A stretch of 64,000 bases of DNA, taken from the NCBI GenBank assembly GCA_050296515.1, contig JBNKRJ010000105.1, positions 1 through 64,000 of the forward strand, read 5' to 3'. A program made the translations under genes and the position numbers. The notes below the pieces were generated by a model. The model was not told the DNA's origin, ran no database searches, and was given only the letters and a program-made list of their open reading frames with translations. The DNA comes from NBLH01 sp050296515 (GTDB taxonomy: Bacteria; Bacteroidota; Bacteroidia; Bacteroidales; NBLH01). Below, piece after piece: positions 37,152 to 44,728 of the stretch (the first letter of the stretch is position 1; the number at the start of each line of letters is the position of its first letter).

Positions 37152-38786
37152 ATGGTGGAAAACGATTGGAGTAAATACAGGGATAAAATAGTCGGTTTAG
37201 GAGAACATTCTTTGCATAAAAGCTACTATCCTGAGTTACAGGAAAAAATAGATTACCTTGAAGCTTCTCAACGAAATCTTAAGGCCATCCTCAACAGCAT
37301 TAGTGATGCCATAATTATTCATGATGCTAGTGGAAACATTTTAGCCTTAAACGAACATGCAAAAAAAGCATTTAACTTTGAAGAAAAGGATATAAACTAT
37401 TATACTATTTTTGATATTACTTCGCCAAATCAGGATACAAGCAATCTAAATACAACATGGGAACAAGTAATTAATGATACTCCGCAAATGTTTGAATGGA
37501 TTGGGTGCCAGTTGAAAACAAATAAAGAAATGGAATTGCAGGTATCTATCAATCCAACCATATGGGATGGCAAACAGGCAATAGTAGCTGTAGTTCGTGA
37601 TTTTACTGAACGCAAAAAATTTGAACAAGAACTTATTCTTGCTAAAGAAAAAGCCGAAGAAGCAAATAAGTTAAAAACAGAGTTTTTGCATAACATGTCG
37701 CACGAAGTTAGAACACCTATGAATGGAATAATAGGTTTTGCCGAAATGCTGGGGAATAGAAATTTAAGTGATGAAAAGCGTAATTATTATTCAAAAATAG
37801 TTCAAAACAGTAGTTATCAACTTTTAAAAATAATTGATGATATTTTGGAAATATCAACTCTTGAAACGAAACAAATTAAGGTCAGTAACGAAGAGTTTTA
37901 CCTCAATGAGTTATTGATGGAACTCTTTTCGATATTCAGCTTAAAGTCAAGAGAGCTAAATATTCCTATTTATATAAAAAAGGGGCTTAAACAGAATCAA
38001 AGCAAACTTATATCAGATAAATCAAAATTGATTAAAATTTTGGGTAATTTAGTAGAAAACGCTCTAAAATATACACACACTGGCTATATTGAAATGGGAT
38101 ATTACGTTGAGGGAGATAAGCTTATATTATATGTAAAAGACACAGGAATAGGTATATCCCCAGAAAATAAGGAGAAAATATTTGAGCGATTTTCGCAGGA
38201 AACAAAAGAATTATCAAGAGAATATGGAGGACTGGGATTAGGATTATCAATTGCAAAGGAAAATGCAAAACTAATGGGTGGGGATATTTCTATTGAATCA
38301 GAAAAAGGAAAAGGCTCCGTGTTTTATGTCACAATTCCATATAATCCCCTTAAGAACCCTTATCAAGACGCTACTAACCCCCCTGCAAATAATATAGCAT
38401 CACAAAACAAACAGTATGAAATTCTTGTGGCAGAAGATGAAGAGATAAACTTTCTTTATATTGAAGTTTTGTTGGAGGAAATTCCTATGTTGAATTTAAT
38501 TCATGCAAAAGATGGTAAAGAAGCCGTGGATATTTGCCTGAAAAACAAAAATATAGACTTAGTTTTAATGGACATTAAAATGCCAGTTTTGAATGGACAT
38601 GAAGCAACAAAACAAATTAAATTACATCATCCGAATTTACCTGTTATTGCCCAAACTGCATATTCAACTGAATCTGATAAAGAATTGGCTTTAAGGCATG
38701 GATGTGATGATTTCTTATCAAAACCAATACAAAAAGAAAACTTTCTTAAATTAATAAACAGGTATTTAAAAAAAGAAGAATATTGA
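37152..38786 (+). CDS. PAS hybrid histidine kinase with receiver
   Basis: 544 residues, cytoplasmic, no membrane helix. A short coiled region is followed by a PAS domain (about 40-160, AILNSISDAIIIHDASGNILALNEHAKKAF... in part), HisKA with His184 in NMSHEVRTPMNG, HATPase with KDTGIGI and GLGLGLSIAKENAK, and a C-terminal receiver with Asp474 in LVLMDIKMPVLNG. There is no output domain. Its ATG directly follows the Fe-ADH stop, so the kinase is co-translated with a metabolic enzyme. This could make it a sensor of the redox state or aldehyde load of that pathway (inference). A phosphotransfer protein or regulator partner is not in the window. Confidence 0.9.
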   Translation: MVENDWSKYRDKIVGLGEHSLHKSYYPELQEKIDYLEASQRNLKAILNSISDAIIIHDASGNILALNEHAKKAFNFEEKDINYYTIFDITSPNQDTSNLNTTWEQVINDTPQMFEWIGCQLKTNKEMELQVSINPTIWDGKQAIVAVVRDFTERKKFEQELILAKEKAEEANKLKTEFLHNMSHEVRTPMNGIIGFAEMLGNRNLSDEKRNYYSKIVQNSSYQLLKIIDDILEISTLETKQIKVSNEEFYLNELLMELFSIFSLKSRELNIPIYIKKGLKQNQSKLISDKSKLIKILGNLVENALKYTHTGYIEMGYYVEGDKLILYVKDTGIGISPENKEKIFERFSQETKELSREYGGLGLGLSIAKENAKLMGGDISIESEKGKGSVFYVTIPYNPLKNPYQDATNPPANNIASQNKQYEILVAEDEEINFLYIEVLLEEIPMLNLIHAKDGKEAVDICLKNKNIDLVLMDIKMPVLNGHEATKQIKLHHPNLPVIAQTAYSTESDKELALRHGCDDFLSKPIQKENFLKLINRYLKKEEY

Positions 38787-38858
38787 GTAAGTGGGGCTAC
38801 TAAAAACCTACTCTATAATCAGATATGGGTCTTTTCATATTGTTATGCGATTATGCAG

Positions 38859-38974
38859 TAGTTTACACCATTGAGAACTGACCATTCTAAAAATCAATTT
38901 GTTTACCCCGCCCCATATTGGGAGCAAATTGATTTTACTCACAAGCTCGTGTCCTTCCATTGGTATCAGTTTAC
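38859..38974. repeat. TAGTTTA-ended palindromic repeat, copy 2
   Basis: Left edge TAGTTTACACCATTG, right edge TGGTATCAGTTTA, imperfectly inverted. The inside shares GCAAATTGATTTTACT and CACAAGCTCGTG with the copy at 59533-59719, and AATCAATTTGTTTACC with the inverse of the copy at 14366-14459. Confidence 0.5.
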
Positions 38975-39012
38975 TTGTTATTGCTACGAGAAAGTTTATA
39001 TCATCATCTTTT

Positions 39013-39067
39013 TATACTAAGCCAGTATGGAATATTGTAAAGCGGAATTCCATAATGGCTTTGTATA
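39013..39067. repeat. TATACTAAGCC 55-bp palindromic repeat, copy 2
   Basis: TATACTAAGCCAGTATGGAAT is inverted by ATTCCATAATGGCTTTGTATA. The core ATTGTAAAGCGG is the reverse complement of the core in copy 1 (26244-26298), so this copy lies in the opposite orientation. It is also exactly 55 bases. Confidence 0.8.
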
Positions 39068-39327
39068 TGCCGATCGACTGGCAGTTTTGGTTTGAGAGCT
39101 TGCGAAGCAAACCAAATACGAACAGCGGTTCGGTATATTTTTGAGAATAGACTGATTAGTTTTCATCGAAATTATAGGATGAATAACGCTCACTTTACCA
39201 TCTAAAGCACAAACAACCTTATTTGGATTGAATAAAAATTACTTTTAGCATAGATAATAGAATATTGACGCAGTAAGGGTTTTGAGTATAAGCTGTTGTA
39301 ATACAGCGATATGTAAAAATATGCATA

Positions 39328-39358
39328 TTGACAAACAGTTATTTATTTAATACTTTTA
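39328..39358 (+). promoter_or_regulatory. Candidate AOR promoter
   Basis: TTG at 39328-39330 and TACTTTTA at 39351-39358 are spaced as in Bacteroidota -33/-7 promoters; the -7 box differs from TAnnTTTG at its last base. The AOR start is 28 bases further. Support is moderate to weak. Confidence 0.3.
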
Positions 39359-39385
39359 TAAAGGTTAATCACAAACAAAAATGTT

Positions 39386-41194
39386 ATGGCATATCACAAA
39401 AAAATTCTTCGAATAAACCTCACTACTAAGGAAATTAAATCAGAACCTATAGCTGAGGAATTAACAAAAAAATACATTGGTGGTCGTGGTTTGGCAACTA
39501 AGTTGTTTACACAAGAAGTTGATCCGAAAGTAGATGCTTTTGCTGCTGAAAATAAATTAATTTTCGCAACAGGTACACTTACATACACAAAAGCTCCAAC
39601 TGGCGGAAGATACATGGTCGTTACCAAAGCTCCTTTAACAGGAACTATTGCATCAAGCAATTCAGGTGGTTTTTTTGGTCCTAAGTTAAAAGGCGCTGGT
39701 TATGATGTTTTAATCTTTGAAGGTATTGCAAAAGAACCGTGCTATCTTTACATTGATGACAAAAAAGCAGAACTACGGGATGCGTCTCACCTTTGGGGAA
39801 AAGATGTACACGAAACTACAGATATTCTGATGGAAGAAGTCGGTGAAAAAACTGCCAAAATTGCATGTATCGGCCAGGCCGGAGAAAAAAAATCACTCTT
39901 AGCTGCTATAATGAATGATAAACACCGTGCTGCAGGACGCTCTGGTGTTGGTGCAGTGATGGGAAGTAAGAACCTAAAGGCAATTGTTGCATCGGGAAAA
40001 CACAAAACACTGATTGACGATGAAGAAGCTTTTTCTGCTGCAGTAAAAGAAAAGATTAAAATGCTAAAGGAAAATGGTGTAACTGGCGAAGGCTTACCTG
40101 CCCTTGGAACAAAAGTTTTAGATAATATTATTAATTCAAACGGTCTGTACCCAACTCGAAACTTTCAGAAAGCCCAGTTTGAACATACCGATGAGGTTAG
40201 TGGTGAAGCGTTGGTTGAAAAAGGATACCTTGTTAAAAATGTTGCCTGTTTCGCTTGCCCAATAGCTTGTGGCAGGTTGGTCGAATTGCCCCAGGGTAAA
40301 AAAGGGGAAGGCCCCGAATACGAACCAGGATGGGCGTTTGGTGCTTTGTGCGAAATCAAGGATTTAAATGCTATTACACAAACCAATTTTATGTGTAATG
40401 AATTTGGCCTTGACCCAATTTCTGTTGGTGTTACCATTGCCACTGCTATGGAATTGTATGAAAAGGGCTTCATTAACAAAGAGGAACTGGAAAAAGGACC
40501 TGAGTTAAAGTTTGGAAGTTCAGAAGCATTAATGTATTACACCAGAAAGATGGCTTTGGCAGAAGGCATTGGGGCTAAATTGGCCCTGGGTTCTTATCGT
40601 TTGGCAGAAGGCTATGGACACCCGGAGTTTTCAATGTCTGTAAAAAAACAAGAAATACCTGCTTATGATCCTCGTGGTGTTCAAGGACAAGGATTGGCCT
40701 ACGCTACAAGTAACCGGGGTGGCTGCCATGTTCGGGCTTATCTAATTTCTCCTGAAATAATTGGTTTACCTGAAAAGTTAGATCCCCAGGAGATAAAAGG
40801 GAAACCTGAATGGGTGAAAATATTCCAGGATTTAACAGCTGTAATAGATTCAGCAGGGTTATGCCTGTTTACTTCATTTGCATTAGGGGCACCAGATTAC
40901 GCTGAGTTACTAAACAATGCAACCGGCTATAATTATTCTGTTGACGAAATGATGCAGGCTGGGGAAAGAATCTGGAACCTTGAGCGCTTGTTTAATCTAA
41001 AGGCGGGGCTTTCAAAAGCTGATGACACACTACCAAAAAGATTACTTGAAAACCCTATCCCATCAGGGCCAAATAAAGGGAAAGTCCATCGTTTAGGTGA
41101 GCTTTTGCCTGAATATTACAAAATCAGGGGCTGGAATGAAGATGGTATTCCAACCAATGAAAAATTAAAAGAATTAGAACTTGAAGCTATTTAA
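39386..41194 (+). CDS. aor: Tungsten-type aldehyde:ferredoxin oxidoreductase
   Basis: 602 residues, almost the same length as the Pyrococcus furiosus AOR. The N-terminal domain has YIGGRGLATKLF and KAPTGGRYMVVTKAPLTG, which bind the bis-pterin cofactor. The [4Fe-4S] cluster ligands are Cys288, Cys291 and Cys295 in ACFACPIACGR and Cys493 in DSAGLCLF; the first three have the same numbers as in the archaeal enzyme. EPGWAFG and DPRGVQGQGLAYATSNRGGCH are also conserved. The enzyme oxidises aldehydes to carboxylates with ferredoxin, or runs in reverse on acids (family knowledge). It is followed by its own MoaD-like and E1-like genes, fitting cofactor assembly, and preceded by Fe-ADH. Cytoplasmic. 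Metal identity (W) is inferred from family. Confidence 0.95.
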   Translation: MAYHKKILRINLTTKEIKSEPIAEELTKKYIGGRGLATKLFTQEVDPKVDAFAAENKLIFATGTLTYTKAPTGGRYMVVTKAPLTGTIASSNSGGFFGPKLKGAGYDVLIFEGIAKEPCYLYIDDKKAELRDASHLWGKDVHETTDILMEEVGEKTAKIACIGQAGEKKSLLAAIMNDKHRAAGRSGVGAVMGSKNLKAIVASGKHKTLIDDEEAFSAAVKEKIKMLKENGVTGEGLPALGTKVLDNIINSNGLYPTRNFQKAQFEHTDEVSGEALVEKGYLVKNVACFACPIACGRLVELPQGKKGEGPEYEPGWAFGALCEIKDLNAITQTNFMCNEFGLDPISVGVTIATAMELYEKGFINKEELEKGPELKFGSSEALMYYTRKMALAEGIGAKLALGSYRLAEGYGHPEFSMSVKKQEIPAYDPRGVQGQGLAYATSNRGGCHVRAYLISPEIIGLPEKLDPQEIKGKPEWVKIFQDLTAVIDSAGLCLFTSFALGAPDYAELLNNATGYNYSVDEMMQAGERIWNLERLFNLKAGLSKADDTLPKRLLENPIPSGPNKGKVHRLGELLPEYYKIRGWNEDGIPTNEKLKELELEAI

Positions 41195-41229
41195 CAAGAT
41201 TAAAGAACTCTGACAAATTAGTATATTTA

Positions 41230-41257
41230 TACCCGGCACTAATTTTAGTGCCGGGTA
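41230..41257 (+). terminator. Hairpin after AOR (attenuator or terminator)
   Basis: ACCCGGCACTAA and TTAGTGCCGGGT form a perfect 12-base-pair stem with a two-base loop. The T-run after it is short (ATTTAG), so it may stabilise the AOR mRNA end or lower expression of the downstream moaD-thiF pair rather than stop all transcription. Confidence 0.6.
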
Positions 41258-41281
41258 TTTAGTAATAGAAACAAATATAAA

Positions 41282-41563
41282 ATGGAAATTCATGTAAAGC
41301 TTTTTGCCACAATAAGGCTAAAACTTGGTATTCCCGAGGTTTTTATTAATTTGGGGAAACCTGTATCGGTAATGGAATTATTGGAACTGATTAATAAGGA
41401 AGTAAAGGCCGACATCATTCCTGAGCTGGTTAAAAACAATGAATTAATAAATGGGACCATTATACTTATTAATGGAAAAAATATTCATCATCTGGATAAG
41501 CTGAAAACAATGCTGACAACAAATTGCAAGGTTGAGATATTTCCTCCGGTAGCCGGAGGTTAA
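41282..41563 (+). CDS. MoaD/ThiS-family sulfur carrier
   Basis: 93 residues with the ubiquitin-like pattern: MEIHVKLFATIRLKLG, a helix around VMELLELINKE, GTIILINGKNI, and the C-terminal VEIFPPVAGG. The terminal Gly-Gly is the site of adenylation and thiocarboxylation. In molybdopterin synthesis MoaD gives its sulfur to form the dithiolene of the pterin cofactor. Position between AOR and an E1-like gene indicates a dedicated carrier for the tungsten cofactor (inference). The gap to the next gene is 14 bases. Confidence 0.88.
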   Translation: MEIHVKLFATIRLKLGIPEVFINLGKPVSVMELLELINKEVKADIIPELVKNNELINGTIILINGKNIHHLDKLKTMLTTNCKVEIFPPVAGG

Positions 41564-41577
41564 ACAGGAAGTATAAT

Positions 41578-42258
41578 ATGGACAGGTATAGCAGGCACAG
41601 TGAGTTATTAAGTGAAACCGAATTTGCCAAAATCAGGAATTCTGCTGTAATGGTCGCCGGGGCAGGAGGCCTGGGCTGTAATGTACTAAACCTGCTTGCA
41701 AGAGTTGGCGCGGGAACCATTCATTTTTTTGAATACTCCAGAATTGATCCTCCCGACCTGAACAGGCAAATATTTTATCATCACGAAGATTTAGGGAAAT
41801 TAAAATGTGAAACAGCCTGTGAATACCTTCAAAAGATTAACCCCGAAATAGAAATTATAGCTCATTGTGAGAAAATAGATGAGAATACGCAAATTCCAAA
41901 GGTAGATTTGGTATTTGATTGCCTTGATAATTTTACAACCCGGTATCAATTGGATAACCTGCTACAAAAAGAAAAAATTCCGATGATACATGCAGGGGTA
42001 AGCACCTATTTCGGGCAAATAACAACAATTATTCCTGGCGAAACAAAAAGTTTACAAAAAAGTATTCCGGTTGACACCAGCCAGTTAGACAGCAAACTCG
42101 ACAAACGAATTCTACCACAGGTGGTTACTATAGTTGCATCATTGCAGGTAAACGAAGGAATCAATTATTTATGTGGGAAAAGAGATAAACTTTTAACAAA
42201 TAAAATACTAAGCGTAGATTTGTTCGATTACAGGTTTGATATTATTGAGTTGGTTTGA
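41578..42258 (+). CDS. ThiF/MoeB/HesA-family E1-like adenylyltransferase, short form
   Basis: 226 residues. The ATP-binding MVAGAGGLGCNVLNLLARVG motif, IDPPDLNRQIFYHHEDLG with the conserved Arg-Gln, and DCLDNFTTRYQL are typical of MoeB/ThiF enzymes that adenylate the Gly-Gly tail of a sulfur carrier. The zinc-binding Cys-x2-Cys pairs of MoeB are absent, and the segment that normally carries the Cys loop reads LDKRILPQVV. The protein is ~20 residues shorter than MoeB. It directly follows the MoaD-like gene, so the two presumably act together for AOR cofactor sulfuration. Confidence 0.85.
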   Translation: MDRYSRHSELLSETEFAKIRNSAVMVAGAGGLGCNVLNLLARVGAGTIHFFEYSRIDPPDLNRQIFYHHEDLGKLKCETACEYLQKINPEIEIIAHCEKIDENTQIPKVDLVFDCLDNFTTRYQLDNLLQKEKIPMIHAGVSTYFGQITTIIPGETKSLQKSIPVDTSQLDSKLDKRILPQVVTIVASLQVNEGINYLCGKRDKLLTNKILSVDLFDYRFDIIELV

Positions 42259-42674
42259 TTAATTCACCCGCTGTTCCAGTTGACTAGTTATCGTAGGTGA
42301 GAACTTCTTTCATGACCAAGGCGGGTGGCTGTTTCCTTACCATATGAGCATCATTCATATTGCCGGGTGGGTGTCGCACATTAGAAATACCTGGTTTAAT
42401 CAGAGCTTTATTAAAGAAGTCTTTGGTTTTTTTAGTAAAACTGGCACAAGGCCTTCTACTAATCAAAAGCCAGGCATCTGTTTTTTGATAACAAGTTGTA
42501 AACTAGCTGATAAGAAATATTACAAGCTTGGGTTTATGTTTGCGTTGTTCAACTGAAACTAAACCCTGGCAGAGCCTGTTCCGCTTGCGGAAACCTTTTT
42601 GGACACTGCCAGGATTATGATGATAGTATCTGTATTTGGCACAAAAGATCAGTATGAAGAAAAACTTGAACAAA

Positions 42675-42757
42675 TGAAACCCTCATTCCGCGTGCCGCTG
42701 AAGCTTTAGCGGAGGCGCAGGGAGATTAGCTTACGCTAAGTCCTTCGGGGGGGGGAA
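42675..42757 (+). repeat. TGAAACCCTCAT repeat, copy 3 (partial)
   Basis: Begins TGAAACCCTCATTCCG and contains GGGAGATTAGCTTACGCTAAG, closely matching the left part of 27796-27994. The right half found in the other two copies is absent; a run of nine G (42748-42756) follows. Confidence 0.5.
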
Positions 42758-42764
42758 AGAAATT

Positions 42765-42819
42765 AATACAAAGCCATTCTAAAATTTCAATTTACAATAT
42801 TTCAAACTGGCTTAGTATG
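42765..42819. repeat. TATACTAAGCC 55-bp palindromic repeat, copy 3
   Basis: Left edge AATACAAAGCCATTCTAAAAT, right edge ATTTCAAACTGGCTTAGTAT, around TTCAATTTACAA. It is diverged but aligns over its full 55 bases with copies at 26244 and 39013. It abuts and truncates the transposase remnant at 42821. Confidence 0.65.
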
Positions 42820-42820
42820 A

Positions 42821-42963
42821 ATTGCCATATAGTTTTCAGCCAATAATGCTTCCCACTTTTACAGTTCTTACATACAACACCTTCTTTGATATGGATATCC
42901 CTAAAATATTCTTTAAATTTTTCTTCACTTGAAAATCTTGTTATAAAATTCTTGTAGTTTCAT
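42821..42963 (-). pseudogene. IS1595-like transposase N-terminal remnant
   Basis: ATG at 42963 starts MKLQEFYNKIFK and stops. A neighbouring frame continues RFSSEEKFKEYFRDIHIKEG followed by VVCKNCKSGKHYWLKTIWQF. This is the N-terminal zinc-ribbon segment of IS1595/ISXO2-type transposases (E-F-Y-N-x-F-P...E-x-x-C-x-E-Y-F...G-V-x-C-x-x-C-x-x-x-x-H-Y-W-L-K). A frameshift and loss of everything past residue ~48, where the 55-bp repeat begins, make it dead. The catalytic part is missing. Confidence 0.7.
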
Positions 42964-43083
42964 ATCTTTGTTCGCAAGTATTATACAAAACTACTACGCT
43001 TAAATGTGATGTGATAGAAACAACCGACTAAGCGATTAAATTTTTGTTAACCAAATAATGTTTACTAATTAAATGAAATTAAA

Positions 43084-43959
43084 ATGAAAAAACTACTTCC
43101 TTTTGCTTTTTTAGCAATTATTTTAATTAGCTGTGAAAAAGAAAATTTAACACCTGTTCCAGAAAAGGATGATACGCCATCAGAAGTATCTCTAAAAGCA
43201 TCTGCAACAATAAGCTCTGAATCGGCATTAATGTCGGCAGTTAAAAATGCCAAACCAGGTGATGTTATTACAATTAGTGGCACAATTTATCTGACTAAAA
43301 CCTTAGAGCTTGCAACAGATGGTACCTCAAGTAAGCGAATTACATTAACGGGTGGTACCCTCGATTGTTCAAGAATACCATCAGGTGGATGGGGAGTAAA
43401 ACTAAACGGAAGTTATTGGAACGTTGAGAACATGGATATAAAAAATGCTCCTGATTGTGGTTTGGTTTTACAGTATGGTGGATATAATGAAATTAAAAGT
43501 GTACGGGCCTATAAAAATGGTGATTCGGGCATCCAGATTTACAACAAAGCACATCATAACTGGGTTAAGTGGTGTACCTCGTATGATAACTATGACCGTG
43601 CCAATGGTGGAGAAAATGCTGATGGGTTTGCATGTAAGCTATCTGCCGGTGCCGGAAATGTGTTTTACAAATGCAACGCAATACATAATTCAGATGATGG
43701 GTGGGATCTATATGGTCAACCTTATACGGTTAAAATGTACTATTGCAGGGCAGAAAAAAATGGATATGGCACTAATGGAGATGGTAACGGTTTTAAACTT
43801 GGGAGTGCCGGACAAAATGTGGTGCATTTTGTAAGATACTGTACTTCAAACAATAATAAAAAGTGTGGTTACGATGGCAATGGTAACAAAGGTCATATTT
43901 ACAGAGATGGTAGTGGTGGTTCAGGAAATGGGCAAGCTCTATGGTCAAGAATTGATTAA
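43084..43959 (+). CDS. PL9-like pectate lyase, right-handed beta-helix lipoprotein
   Basis: A 291-residue lipoprotein (MKKLLPFAFLAIILISCEKE). Turns of a parallel beta-helix are obvious (NGSYWNVENMDIKNAPDCGL, SGIQIYNKAHHNWVKWC). Asp180 in ENADGFACKL and Asp204, Asp205, Asp208 in NSDDGWDLYG have exactly the spacing of the calcium ligands of Pel9A (209, 233, 234, 237), and Lys238 in GDGNGFKLG corresponds to its catalytic Lys. Family PL9 cleaves pectate or related polyuronides. The C-terminus is short for the family. It stands alone among repeats with its own terminator, between AOR and mannan genes, so it may be a stray or recently moved gene. Substrate is not certain. Confidence 0.75.
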   Translation: MKKLLPFAFLAIILISCEKENLTPVPEKDDTPSEVSLKASATISSESALMSAVKNAKPGDVITISGTIYLTKTLELATDGTSSKRITLTGGTLDCSRIPSGGWGVKLNGSYWNVENMDIKNAPDCGLVLQYGGYNEIKSVRAYKNGDSGIQIYNKAHHNWVKWCTSYDNYDRANGGENADGFACKLSAGAGNVFYKCNAIHNSDDGWDLYGQPYTVKMYYCRAEKNGYGTNGDGNGFKLGSAGQNVVHFVRYCTSNNNKKCGYDGNGNKGHIYRDGSGGSGNGQALWSRID

Positions 43960-43982
43960 AGAATTAAAAATCTAAGATAAAT

Positions 43983-44003
43983 AGCCGGTTTAGCCCGCCG
44001 GCT
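43983..44003 (+). terminator. Terminator of the PL9-like gene
   Basis: AGCCGG pairs with CCGGCT around a nine-base loop, 24 bases after the stop codon, followed by TGTTTC. The T-run is imperfect. Confidence 0.5.
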
Positions 44004-44337
44004 TGTTTCAAAAAAAAACTGTTTTCAATCTACTTCTGTTAATAGCTACCAACATTGATAGCTATCACTACCAAAGAACTACGACTTCACCTAAGGCATT
44101 TCCCGATGTCACCAGCCAATATTCTCGCTTTAGTCAGAGGCATTTCATAACTTAGTTAGCCTGCATTCTCGCATAGAACAGAGGCAATCATCAACGTCAA
44201 TAGCAACTGATCCAGTCGATAAAATTCGGTAGGTGGTCATCGTCAACTGAGGTAAGGGTAAGCGGTAAATTAAGGAAGTTAAAGTCGAAGATGGAGGTGT
44301 GTTTAAGGCGTCAACTAGTATTTGTTTTTACACAAAA

Positions 44338-44372
44338 AAAGAAACAGTAACCCAAGTTGGCTGCTGTTTCTT
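44338..44372 (-). terminator. Hairpin flanked by A/T runs, probable minus-strand terminator
   Basis: AAGAAACAG and CTGTTTCTT are perfectly inverted around an 18-base middle that itself pairs partly. On the minus strand the stem is followed by TTTTTTTG, so it would end transcripts coming from the minus strand, such as that of the fragment at 44580-44705. Confidence 0.5.
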
Positions 44373-44404
44373 ATCAAGGCTCTGACAAAGCCGCTTTTAA
44401 CCTG

Positions 44405-44514
44405 CTAGTGTCAAGTCAAGTATGATATTACTGGTAATTAGCCAGGTGACAACACCTGGCTGGTGTACTTGCCAGGTGTTGTCACCTGACAAATTATCCT
44501 TGACATAACACTAG
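44405..44514 (+). repeat. CTAG 110-bp palindromic repeat, copy 2
   Basis: Starts CTAGTGTCAAGTCAAG and ends CTTGACATAACACTAG, the most complete pair of inverted ends. The core is GCCAGGTGACAACACCTGGC opposed by GCCAGGTGTTGTCACCTGAC; each arm is also a hairpin by itself. Exactly 110 bases, the same as copies 1, 3 and 4. Confidence 0.9.
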
Positions 44515-44579
44515 TAATAGTGGCCAGGCAAGTAGAGAACATTAAATAGCTGTTAATGTTTGCAGAAATACAAAGTTCT

Positions 44580-44705
44580 TCAATTGCTTGTCTGTTTTTG
44601 TGCTTTATTTCTGATTTCTAGCTGATAACTACCTGCTTCAAGACCTGCAGGAATGTTAAAATTTGTATCAGAAGGTATGTTTTTGATAATTACTTCTATT
44701 TTGGT
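44580..44705 (-). pseudogene. C-terminal fragment of an Ig-like (DUF4469-like) protein gene
   Basis: Reading the minus strand from about 44705 gives ATKIEVIIKNIPSDTNFNIP, AGLEAGSYQLEIRNKAQKQ and a TGA at 44582-44580. The A-G-x-Y-x-L-E-[IV]-R ending resembles the Ig-like DUF4469 tail of Bacteroidota HU-like DNA-binding proteins. The frame has no start and runs into the DUF559 gene on the other strand, so the 5' part was deleted or replaced. Family call is tentative. Confidence 0.35.
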
Positions 44706-44728
44706 AGCCCGTTCATTAAGAAAAAAAA

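Larger units (their letters stand above)
38787..39385. other. Intergenic region with two repeats upstream of AOR
   Basis: Contains the TAGTTTA-ended repeat (38859-38974), the 55-bp repeat (39013-39067) and a candidate AOR promoter (39328-39358). No credible gene. The repeats fill the half nearer the kinase gene. Confidence 0.5.
42259..43083. other. Repeat-rich intergenic region with gene fragments
   Basis: No intact gene. From left to right: about 280 bases without a recognised feature, a CCTGGCAG...CTGCCAGG hairpin (about 42567-42613), a 27-30 codon ORF from 42617 (MMIVSVFGTKDQYEEKLEQM) running into the TGAAACCCTCAT repeat, that repeat (42675-42757), the 55-bp repeat (42765-42819) and an IS1595-like transposase remnant (42821-42963). 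The last 120 bases must hold the promoter of the PL9-like gene; no clear box was seen. Confidence 0.5.
43960..44728. other. Intergenic region with hairpins, repeat and a gene fragment
   Basis: Holds a terminator (43983-44003), about 330 bases with no recognised feature and no ORF, a bidirectional hairpin (44338-44372), the second 110-bp CTAG repeat (44405-44514) and the C-terminal fragment of a minus-strand gene (44580-44705). Confidence 0.5.

Noticed and set aside
38899..39144. Plus-strand ORF of 81 codons before AOR
   Set aside because: It runs through two palindromic repeats and is explained by them.
42284..42466. Minus-strand ORF of 60 codons after thiF
   Set aside because: No recognisable motif, no start context, and it lies in a repeat-rich gap; treated as chance.
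42344..42556. Plus-strand ORF of 70 codons overlapping it
   Set aside because: Overlaps the other candidate, has mixed composition and no homology that I can recognise.
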